A stretch of DNA of 5,316 bases from an uncultured Pseudomonadota bacterium (lineage in GTDB: Bacteria > Desulfobacterota_B > Binatia > UBA9968). This document shows, one piece after another, positions 1-5,316 of the stretch. The translations under genes were made by a program, and so were the position numbers. The DNA lies in contig CAMLCX010000365.1 in assembly GCA_946478635.1 (NCBI GenBank), positions 1 to 5,316 on the forward strand, written 5' to 3'. The notes under the pieces are model-generated. The model ran no database searches and had not been told where the DNA came from. It worked only from the letters and a program-made list of their open reading frames with translations. Within the stretch, counting starts at the first letter, position 1. Each line of letters starts with the position of its first letter.

Positions 1-788
1 AGCTAACGGCGACGAAGTTCATTTATCATTCCTTTAGCGGAGAACCGGCTAGGCGTTTGTACAGGTCTGGAGATCGGGGACGGTATTTGCCGGATGGAAA
101 CATCGAATTTTTAAGCCGTATCGACAACCAGGTTAAAATACGCGGCTATCGGATTGAATTAGGCGAGATCGAGGCGGTGCTCGGTCAACACCCCGCGATC
201 CGAGAGGCTATTGTGCTCGCGCGAGAAGATAGTCCGGGAGACCGACGGCTGGTGGCGTATGTGTTGGCTCCGCGAGACACTTCGACCAATGAGCTACGAA
301 GCTTTCTGAAACAGAAGCTGCCGGAATTTATGGTGCCATCGTCGTTTGTGTGCTTGGATTCTCTGCAGCTGACACCTAATGGCAAGGTGGACCGACATGC
401 CCTTCCAGCGCCCGACCAAACACGACCCGAATTAGACCAGTCATTTTCAGTACCTCGAACTCCCATTGAGAAAAAGCTGACGAGGATTTGGGCCGAAGTG
501 CTGAAGATCGATAAGGTCGGCATCCACGACAATTTCTTCGAGTTGGGCGGCCATTCGCTGCTGGCCACTCAAGTCGTGTCTCGCGTGCGTCAAACTTTTC
601 AAATGGAGCTGCCATTGCGGACTCTGTTTGAAAAACAGACGATTGACCAGCTCGCGAAAGCGATTACCGAGATTCAGGGAGAGAGTGTAGCAGCTGGAAC
701 AATAGGCGGCATTCTAAGTGAATTGGAATCGCTAACAGATGAAGAAGCGCAAGGGATGGTGGCCAAGGAAACGGTTGGTGAAGGATGA
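1..788 (+). CDS. Nonribosomal peptide synthetase, C-terminal part (A domain end, PCP, tail); 5'-partial
   Basis: This is the 3' end of an NRPS gene whose start lies left of the window. The frame is open from base 3 and gives 261 residues before TGA at 786-788; the TTG at 57 is an internal Leu codon, not a start. Residues 1-135 are the end of an amino-acid adenylation domain: end of A6 (LTATKF), A7 (YRSGDRGRY, 20-28), A8 (SRIDNQVKIRGYRIELGEIE, 38-57) and A10 (NGKVDR) with the catalytic Lys at 128. Residues 151-221 are a PCP with LGGHS, whose Ser185 would carry phosphopantetheine. Residues 222-261 are a short acidic tail. The enzyme would activate an amino acid as its AMP ester and load it on the PCP. 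The specificity region is outside the window, so the substrate is unknown. No termination domain follows, so the chain must pass to another protein. A7 and A8 carry small deviations from consensus. Confidence 0.96.
   Translation, partial: LTATKFIYHSFSGEPARRLYRSGDRGRYLPDGNIEFLSRIDNQVKIRGYRIELGEIEAVLGQHPAIREAIVLAREDSPGDRRLVAYVLAPRDTSTNELRSFLKQKLPEFMVPSSFVCLDSLQLTPNGKVDRHALPAPDQTRPELDQSFSVPRTPIEKKLTRIWAEVLKIDKVGIHDNFFELGGHSLLATQVVSRVRQTFQMELPLRTLFEKQTIDQLAKAITEIQGESVAAGTIGGILSELESLTDEEAQGMVAKETVGEG
453..665 (+). other. PCP (thiolation) domain of the upstream NRPS
   Basis: This is a carrier domain of about 71 residues in the usual order: PRTPIEKKLTRIWAEVL helix, GIHDNFFELGGHS and then LLATQVVSRVR. 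The Ser of LGGHS is encoded at 555-557 and is the expected attachment site for 4'-phosphopantetheine. GGHS followed by LLATQ is the common form in carriers that feed ordinary condensation domains. It is the last domain of its protein. Confidence 0.95.
666..785 (+). other. Acidic C-terminal tail, possible docking helix
   Basis: The last 40 residues after the PCP include ILSELESLTDEEAQGMVA, a segment with regular hydrophobic spacing among acidic residues, as in a short amphipathic helix. Similar LxELExLSDEEA endings are familiar at the C-termini of NRPS and PKS proteins and are thought to help hand the chain to a partner protein. The helix and the docking role are inferred; only the sequence pattern is seen. 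Confidence 0.45.
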
Positions 789-860
789 TCAAACCGACCG
801 GCAGTTGCACATATTCGTTTCTGGAGTTTTGAGAGAAAACAATCGAAGACGGGTTTAGGC

Positions 861-865
861 AGAAG
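861..865 (+). promoter_or_regulatory. Weak ribosome binding site for the downstream NRPS gene
   Basis: AGAAG lies 6 bases before the ATG at 872, in a purine-rich run. It is one mismatch from AGGAG. It supports ATG 872 as the start, but only weakly. The frame upstream is closed by TGA at 830-832, and no other ATG, GTG or TTG occurs in frame between that stop and 872. Confidence 0.4.
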
Positions 866-871
866 AAAAGC

Positions 872-3800
872 ATGCGCTACGTAGAAGACAGTACGGTCCT
901 CGATCTAGTAAGAGCGCGGGCTGAGCGCGCTCCTGACTCTGCGGCGGTTCTCGCTCCCGGTCGCGGACCTTTGACTTACGGCGAGCTGCTCGGGCGAGTT
1001 GAGCGCATCGTGGAATTTATGAATGGCGGAAGAATATGTCGCGGCGACCGCATTGCGATCGTGCTGCCCAATGGTCCGGAAATGGCCGTGGCATTTCTCG
1101 GTGTTGCCGCCGGCGCAGTTTGCGCGCCCTTAAATCCCGCTTGTAGCCGAGGCGAATTTGAATCTTATTTCTCCGACCTGAATCCCAAAGCTCTGATTGT
1201 TCAATGCGGCATGCACTCTGTGGCAAGGGACGTCGCTAAAAGATCCGGCATTTCGGTCATCGAACTGTTGCCCGACGTAAAAAAAGCGGCCGGCACCTTT
1301 GTATTAAAAGGTGACGACGAGCAACGAGTAACGTCACATGCCGAATGTGCTCAAGCAGACGATGTTGCTCTGCTACTACATACTTCCGGTACCACGTCGC
1401 GTGCCAAAGTCGTTCCGTTGTCGCGCGGTAATCTACTGGCTTCGGCCGGCAGCATCGCCGCTACCTTGCAGCTAACCGAAGTGGATCGTTGTCTCAATAT
1501 CATGCCGTTGTTTCACATTCATGGGATTGTGGGAGCGCTACTATCATCGGTGATGGCTGGTGCCAGTGTCATCTGCACCTCCGGGTTCGATGCCGAGAAA
1601 TTCTTTCCATGGCTCGAGACGCTTGCGCCAACTTGGTACACCGCGGTGCCGACGATTCATCAAGCCGTACTCTCTGGCGCGCAGGCCAACCCCAAGTTAG
1701 CCAGAAATCATTCGCTCAGGTTCATCCGGTCTTCCTCTGCGGCGCTACCCGCCCGCGTCATGCAGGGATTGGAAGAACTGTTTCATGTTCCGGTCCTGGA
1801 GGCTTACGGGATGACCGAGGCGGCGCATCAGATCACCAGCAATCCGCTGCCGCCAGGGGAGCGGAAGGTGGGCTCAGTCGGACCTACCAGTGGATCGGAA
1901 ATGTCTGTTATGGACGAAAGCGGCAACCTGTTATCGTACGGTGGAGTCGGGGAGGTCGTAATTCGAGGGGCCAATGTCACGTCAGGGTACCTGAACAGCG
2001 CAGAATCGAACAACGAGAGTTTTGCGGGTGATTGGCTTAGGACCGGTGACCAAGGGTACATCGACGGAGATGGGTATCTTTTCATCACTGGGCGCCTGAA
2101 AGAGATGATCAATAGGGGTGGCGAGAAGATCACGCCACGCGAAGTTGAAGATGTCATCTTGCATCATCCGGCGGTTGCTCAAGCCATCGTGTTCGCGGTG
2201 CCCCACGAAACCCTCGGGCAAGATATCGCCGCTGCTGTGGTGTTACGGAAAAACGCAACTGTTACCGAAAAGGAGTTGCAGTGTTTTGTCGCCGCTCAAC
2301 TAGCGGAATTCAAAGTCCCTCGGTCCGTCCTGTTAATCGATGAAATTCCCAAGAGCGCCACTGGCAAGCCGCAGCGAGTTGGACTGGCCGAAAAGTTTGC
2401 TGCACTTCTTTTAGAACCGCGGGTTCATGAGTTTATAGCTCCCCAGACCCAGGCGCAAAAAATCTTGGCGGCCATATGGTCACAGATATTGGGAATCGAG
2501 CGCATCGGTATTCACGATAATTTTTTCCATCTGGGCGGAGACTCGATCCGGGCAATGCAGGTCATCTCCCGCGTACGTGAGGCAATGCAAACCGAGTTGT
2601 CGATTCGAAGTTTCTTTGAGGCGCCGACCGTGGCTGGTCTGGCTCAATGCATTGAACGGTCTCTGCCGACGGACAATAGTTTTTGCAGCTCTCCTGCTCG
2701 CCTTTCTACCAGGAACGAACCGATTCCGCTTTCTTTCGCTCAGCAGGGACTATGGTTTTTGGAACAATTGGAACCCGGCATTCCAGTCTATAATCGGCCG
2801 GTCGTGCTGCGCTTGACGGGCAAGCTGGACATCGAAGTACTCGATCGATGTCTCAACGAAATCATTCGCCGCCACGAGAGTTTACGCACGAGTTTTCCAG
2901 CTATTGACGGCGAGCCTTGTCAAGTCATATCTCCAAGTCTGACCCTCCCGCTCCCTATCGTCGATCTCACTAGTTTTTCGGACAACGAGCGCGAGGCCGA
3001 AGCGCTGCGCCACGCTGCTTGGGAATCGTGCCAACCCTTCGACCTGGCCAATGGACCTTTGTTGAAAGCTCGTTTGTTCCACTTGGACGTCGAAAAGCAA
3101 CTGCTGCTGTTGCTCACCCATCATTTAGTATCCGACGGTTGGTCTGATGGTCTATTGCTCGGTGAGATCACGGAACTTTACCGGGCATTTGTTGATGGGA
3201 GAATCGCACCCCTTGCCGACCACCCGGTACAATACTCGGACTGTGTGCTGTGGCAGAGAAGCCGGTCTGAGGAAAAATGGTTCGCTCAAGACCTGAACTA
3301 TTGGAGAGAGCAGCTTAAAAATGCTCCGCCTCTGCTCAATTTGCCTACCGATCGGGAGCGCCCGGCAGTCCAGACCTATCGAGGAGCTAGGCAAGTTTTT
3401 GCGTTGCCGTTCGGATTGACTGAAGCACTAGAGGAGCTTAGCCGCGGTGAAGACGTCACCCTTTTTATGACGCTCTTTGCCGCGTTTGCGGTTTTGCTCT
3501 ACCGATACACGGGTCAAAATGATGTCTCGATCGGTGTACCGGTATCAGGTCGTGGCCGGGTTGAGATGGAAAATGTCATTGGTGTTTTTGTCAACACCTT
3601 GGTGCTGCGCACGGCAGTTTCGGAGACGATGACTGTTTCCGCGTTACTCCGTCGGGTACGCGAAGTCGCCCTAGCGGCCTACGCTCATCAGGACCTGCCT
3701 TTTGAGAAGGTGGTCGAGGTCATGCGGCCCGATCGAGACTTAAGCCGCGCCCCTCTTTTTCAGGTGATGTTTCAGCTGCGGAACCTACCGAAACGCGGAG

Positions 3801-5316
3801 TAAAGGTTCCAGGATTGGAAGTCGAATTGATAAGCCTCGATATCGGTGTGTCAAAGTGCGACCTGAGCCTGGAAATAGCCGAGGACTCCAAAGGGCTAGA
3901 GTGTCAATTCGAATACAATAAAGATCTTTTCGATACGGCTACTATCTTGCGGATGCAGCATCATTTCCGAAACTTACTCGAAAACCTTGTGAGCCACCCA
4001 AACCAACGGATTTCGGACCTGTCGTTTTTGTCGGAAATGGAGCGGCGCCAACTGCTTCTGGAATGGAATGACACAAAAAAAGATTATGCCGGCGATTTGT
4101 GCATCCATCAACTGTTTGAAGCGCATGCAGAGCGGATCCCAAACTCAATAGCTGTCGTTTTTGAGGATCAGAGTTTTACATACCGGGAACTGAACCATCG
4201 AGCCAATCAGCTGGCGCACTATCTTAGAAAGCTGGGAGCAAGGCCTGAGTCGCTCGTGGGAATCTGCATGGAACCCTCATTGAACATGGTGGTGGGCCTG
4301 TTGGGCGTGCTCAAAGCAGGCGGGGCATACGTGCCTTTGGATCCCGCTTATCCCAAAGAGCGGCTGGCGCTTATGCTCCAGGATAGCCAAATGAGCGCGC
4401 TGGTATCTCAACAGCAGGTAGCCGTGAGTCTTCCTGAGCACCGTGCTCGCGTTGTCTGTCTGGATCGGGACTGGTCAAAAATTTCTCGGGAAAGCGAAAC
4501 AAACCTGAACAGCGGCGAGACGTTAAGCGAAAACTTGGCCTACGTCATTTTTACCTCCGGATCGACTGGCAGGCCTAAAGGAGTAGCAGTCCAGCACCGT
4601 GCGGTAATCAATGTTTTGACTCATATGCGAGAGCAATTGGGTTTTAGTAATCTTGATACCTTGCCGCAGGTCGCCAGTTTGTCTTTCGATATATCGGCAT
4701 TGGAAATTTTTCTTCCACTGATAACGGGTGCCTCCGTGGTGGTTGTAAGCCGCGAAGCCGCTGCTGACGGCGGCCAGTTGATGAAAACATTGTCCAACTC
4801 CGATACTACGGTCATGCATGCTACCCCGGCAACCTGGCGGTTGCTTTTGGGAGCCGGCTGGCGAGGTAGTGATCAACTGACAATCCTCTGCGGTGGCGAA
4901 GCACTGCAGGATGAATTGGCAGAGCAGCTATCTACCAGGGGCTCTTCCGTGTGGAACCTGTACGGTCCCACGGAAACAACCATCTATTCTTCCTCGGCGC
5001 TCTACGGTCGCGACTTTAGCAAAAGAACTAGAACTGTTCCGATTGGCCAGCCGATAGCGAATACGCGGATCTATTTATTGGATAGTCGACTGCAGCCGGT
5101 ACCGGTGGGCGTGACAGGGGAATTATATATCGGCGGCGCGGGTTTGGCTCGTGGTTATCTAAATCGACCAGAGCTTACCGCTGAGAAGTTCATTCCCGAT
5201 CCGTTTAGCTCCGAACCTGGCGCGCGTTTATACAAGAGCGGTGATTTGGCGCGCTATATGCCGGACGGAAAAATAGAATATCTCGGTCGCGTCGATCATC
5301 AGGTCAAGATTCGTGG
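872..5316 (+). CDS. Nonribosomal peptide synthetase with loading module: AL-PCP-C-A; 3'-partial
   Basis: A single frame runs from ATG 872 to the window end: 1481 full codons and no stop. Domain order is an oxalate/acyl-CoA-ligase-like adenylating domain (about residues 7-509), PCP (522-596, Ser558), condensation domain (617-1045, HHLVSDG with His751) and an amino-acid adenylation domain (from 1078, cut at motif A8). The first domain begins within about ten residues of Met1, leaving no room for an N-terminal docking domain. This fits a protein that starts an assembly line. The predicted role is to activate a small acid or amino acid, tether it to the first PCP, and condense it with the residue chosen by the second A domain. 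The matching PCP and later modules must lie to the right. ATG 872 is the first possible start after an in-frame stop at 830-832. The gap from the preceding NRPS gene is 83 bp on the same strand, so co-transcription is likely. The final product is unknown. Confidence 0.96.
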   Translation, partial: MRYVEDSTVLDLVRARAERAPDSAAVLAPGRGPLTYGELLGRVERIVEFMNGGRICRGDRIAIVLPNGPEMAVAFLGVAAGAVCAPLNPACSRGEFESYFSDLNPKALIVQCGMHSVARDVAKRSGISVIELLPDVKKAAGTFVLKGDDEQRVTSHAECAQADDVALLLHTSGTTSRAKVVPLSRGNLLASAGSIAATLQLTEVDRCLNIMPLFHIHGIVGALLSSVMAGASVICTSGFDAEKFFPWLETLAPTWYTAVPTIHQAVLSGAQANPKLARNHSLRFIRSSSAALPARVMQGLEELFHVPVLEAYGMTEAAHQITSNPLPPGERKVGSVGPTSGSEMSVMDESGNLLSYGGVGEVVIRGANVTSGYLNSAESNNESFAGDWLRTGDQGYIDGDGYLFITGRLKEMINRGGEKITPREVEDVILHHPAVAQAIVFAVPHETLGQDIAAAVVLRKNATVTEKELQCFVAAQLAEFKVPRSVLLIDEIPKSATGKPQRVGLAEKFAALLLEPRVHEFIAPQTQAQKILAAIWSQILGIERIGIHDNFFHLGGDSIRAMQVISRVREAMQTELSIRSFFEAPTVAGLAQCIERSLPTDNSFCSSPARLSTRNEPIPLSFAQQGLWFLEQLEPGIPVYNRPVVLRLTGKLDIEVLDRCLNEIIRRHESLRTSFPAIDGEPCQVISPSLTLPLPIVDLTSFSDNEREAEALRHAAWESCQPFDLANGPLLKARLFHLDVEKQLLLLLTHHLVSDGWSDGLLLGEITELYRAFVDGRIAPLADHPVQYSDCVLWQRSRSEEKWFAQDLNYWREQLKNAPPLLNLPTDRERPAVQTYRGARQVFALPFGLTEALEELSRGEDVTLFMTLFAAFAVLLYRYTGQNDVSIGVPVSGRGRVEMENVIGVFVNTLVLRTAVSETMTVSALLRRVREVALAAYAHQDLPFEKVVEVMRPDRDLSRAPLFQVMFQLRNLPKRGVKVPGLEVELISLDIGVSKCDLSLEIAEDSKGLECQFEYNKDLFDTATILRMQHHFRNLLENLVSHPNQRISDLSFLSEMERRQLLLEWNDTKKDYAGDLCIHQLFEAHAERIPNSIAVVFEDQSFTYRELNHRANQLAHYLRKLGARPESLVGICMEPSLNMVVGLLGVLKAGGAYVPLDPAYPKERLALMLQDSQMSALVSQQQVAVSLPEHRARVVCLDRDWSKISRESETNLNSGETLSENLAYVIFTSGSTGRPKGVAVQHRAVINVLTHMREQLGFSNLDTLPQVASLSFDISALEIFLPLITGASVVVVSREAAADGGQLMKTLSNSDTTVMHATPATWRLLLGAGWRGSDQLTILCGGEALQDELAEQLSTRGSSVWNLYGPTETTIYSSSALYGRDFSKRTRTVPIGQPIANTRIYLLDSRLQPVPVGVTGELYIGGAGLARGYLNRPELTAEKFIPDPFSSEPGARLYKSGDLARYMPDGKIEYLGRVDHQVKIR
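890..2398 (+). other. AL loading domain, oxalate-CoA ligase / acyl-CoA synthetase-like
   Basis: This ANL-superfamily adenylating domain resembles acyl-CoA synthetases more than amino-acid A domains. Motifs by protein residue: A3 TSGTTSRAK (171-179), MPLFHIHG, PTWYTAVPTIHQ, LRFIRSSSAALP, A5 EAYGMTE (310-316), A7 WLRTGD (388-393), A8 GRLKEMINRGGEKITPREVE (from 407) and A10 KSATGK with Lys499. From memory, PTWYTAVPTIHQ, the RFIRSxSAxL stretch, NPLPPG and INRGGEKI are hallmarks of the Pcs60/AAE3 oxalyl-CoA synthetase branch. All catalytic elements appear intact. The domain is fused directly to a PCP, so it probably loads its acyl-AMP onto that carrier rather than onto CoA. The substrate cannot be read from the sequence; oxalate is only a family analogy. 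Confidence 0.85.
2435..2659 (+). other. PCP domain of the loading module (LGGDS)
   Basis: This carrier domain spans residues 522-596: the APQTQAQKILAAIWSQILG helix, then IGIHDNFFHLGGDS and then IRAMQVISRVREA. The phosphopantetheine Ser558 is encoded at 2543-2545. The GGDSI form is more often seen in carriers placed before epimerization domains, but here an ordinary-looking condensation domain follows. It presumably holds the starter group activated by the AL domain. Confidence 0.94.
2720..4006 (+). other. Condensation domain, LCL-like
   Basis: All core motifs are visible by residue: C1 SFAQQGLWFL (621 on), C2 RRHESLRTSF (666-675), C3 HHLVSDGWS (750-758) with catalytic His751 and Asp755, C4 YSDCVLWQ, C5 IGVFVNTLVLR (903 on), C6 RAPLFQVMFQ and C7 HQDLPFE (939-945). 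Its length of about 430 residues is normal. It should join the starter on the upstream PCP to the amino acid activated by the following A domain. YSDCVLWQ has Cys where Tyr is usual. By eye the domain looks like the LCL class. The extra N-terminal HH motif of dual epimerization/condensation domains is absent. Subtype assignment is tentative. Confidence 0.93.
4103..5316 (+). other. Amino-acid adenylation domain, partial; glycine-like code
   Basis: Motifs present by residue: A1 FTYRELNHRANQLA (1102 on), A2 LKAGGAYVPLDP (1147-1158), A3 TSGSTGRPKG (1228-1237), A4 SFDISALEIF (1271-1280), A5 NLYGPTETT (1362-1370), A6 GELYIGGAGLARGYL (1416 on), A7 YKSGDLARY (1454 on) and the start of A8 (GRVDHQVKIRG), cut by the window end. 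The specificity residues at the GrsA-equivalent positions read D1273, I1274, L1277, H1316, L1339, G1341, L1363, I1371 and Y1372; the tenth, Lys of A10, is outside the window. DILHLGLIY is close to DILQLGLIW(K), which I recall as a glycine code. A small residue such as glycine is therefore the best guess. The domain activates this amino acid for the first extension step. Confidence 0.93.

Noticed and set aside
1..145. Similarity between the window start and the window end (3-145 and 5174-5316)
   Set aside because: Both encode the A6-A8 part of A domains: 32 of 48 residues match by my count, but the DNA is clearly diverged. This is ordinary paralogy of NRPS modules, not a terminal repeat or assembly artefact.
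185..568. Minus-strand open frame of 127 codons opposite the A/PCP region
   Set aside because: The + strand carries conserved A8, A10 and PCP motifs across the same bases. The minus translation is not recognisable. The other minus-strand frames in the window were rejected for the same reason.
789..871. Transcription terminator between the two NRPS genes
   Set aside because: No GC-rich inverted repeat followed by a T run was found in the gap, so co-transcription is more likely.
1489..2031. Open frame of 180 codons on the + strand in another phase
   Set aside because: It lies wholly inside the AL domain, whose own frame has clear ANL motifs. The alternative translation shows no recognisable domain and has low-complexity Arg/Gly-rich composition typical of a shadow frame.
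890..2398. Loading domain as a fatty acyl-AMP ligase (FAAL)
   Set aside because: A8 has the acyl-CoA-synthetase form GRLKEMINRGGEKI, and the middle matches the oxalate-CoA-ligase branch. I did not see the FAAL-specific insertion or motifs.
2720..4006. Dual epimerization/condensation domain, considered because of the LGGDSI carrier before it
   Set aside because: The extra N-terminal HHxxxxxGD-like motif is absent, and all motifs follow a plain condensation domain.

Overview
The window lies inside a nonribosomal peptide synthetase (NRPS) cluster. All supportable coding sequence is on the + strand. It consists of two large multidomain NRPS genes that both run off the window, separated by about 83 bp. 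Base composition looks balanced, a little above 50% GC by eye. The protein motifs are typical of bacterial NRPSs of the kind common in Acidobacteriota, Cyanobacteria, Myxococcota and uncultivated soil or symbiont bacteria. No marker gene fixes the taxon, so this is only a general impression.

Region 1 (left edge to 788): the last 261 codons of an NRPS. It holds the C-terminal part of an adenylation (A) domain (motifs A6 end to A10), one peptidyl carrier protein (PCP, LGGHS) and a short acidic tail. There is no thioesterase, reductase, epimerase or condensation domain after the PCP, so this protein must hand its chain to another protein.

Region 2 (789-871): a short intergenic stretch with no visible terminator and a weak purine-rich ribosome binding site.

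Region 3 (872 to right edge): a continuous reading frame of 1481 codons with no stop. Its order is an acyl-CoA/oxalate-CoA-ligase-like adenylating domain (AL), a PCP with LGGDS, an LCL-like condensation (C) domain, and a second, amino-acid-type A domain. The A domain is cut at motif A8 by the window end. AL-PCP at the extreme N-terminus looks like a loading module. The C-A pair is the first extension module, whose specificity residues resemble a glycine code with two changes.

The two proteins probably belong to one assembly system. However, an upstream protein ending in a PCP followed by a downstream protein that starts with its own loading module does not fit simple collinear order. That junction and the unusual starter domain are the most interesting points. 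I found no RNA gene, mobile element, CRISPR array or clear terminator.
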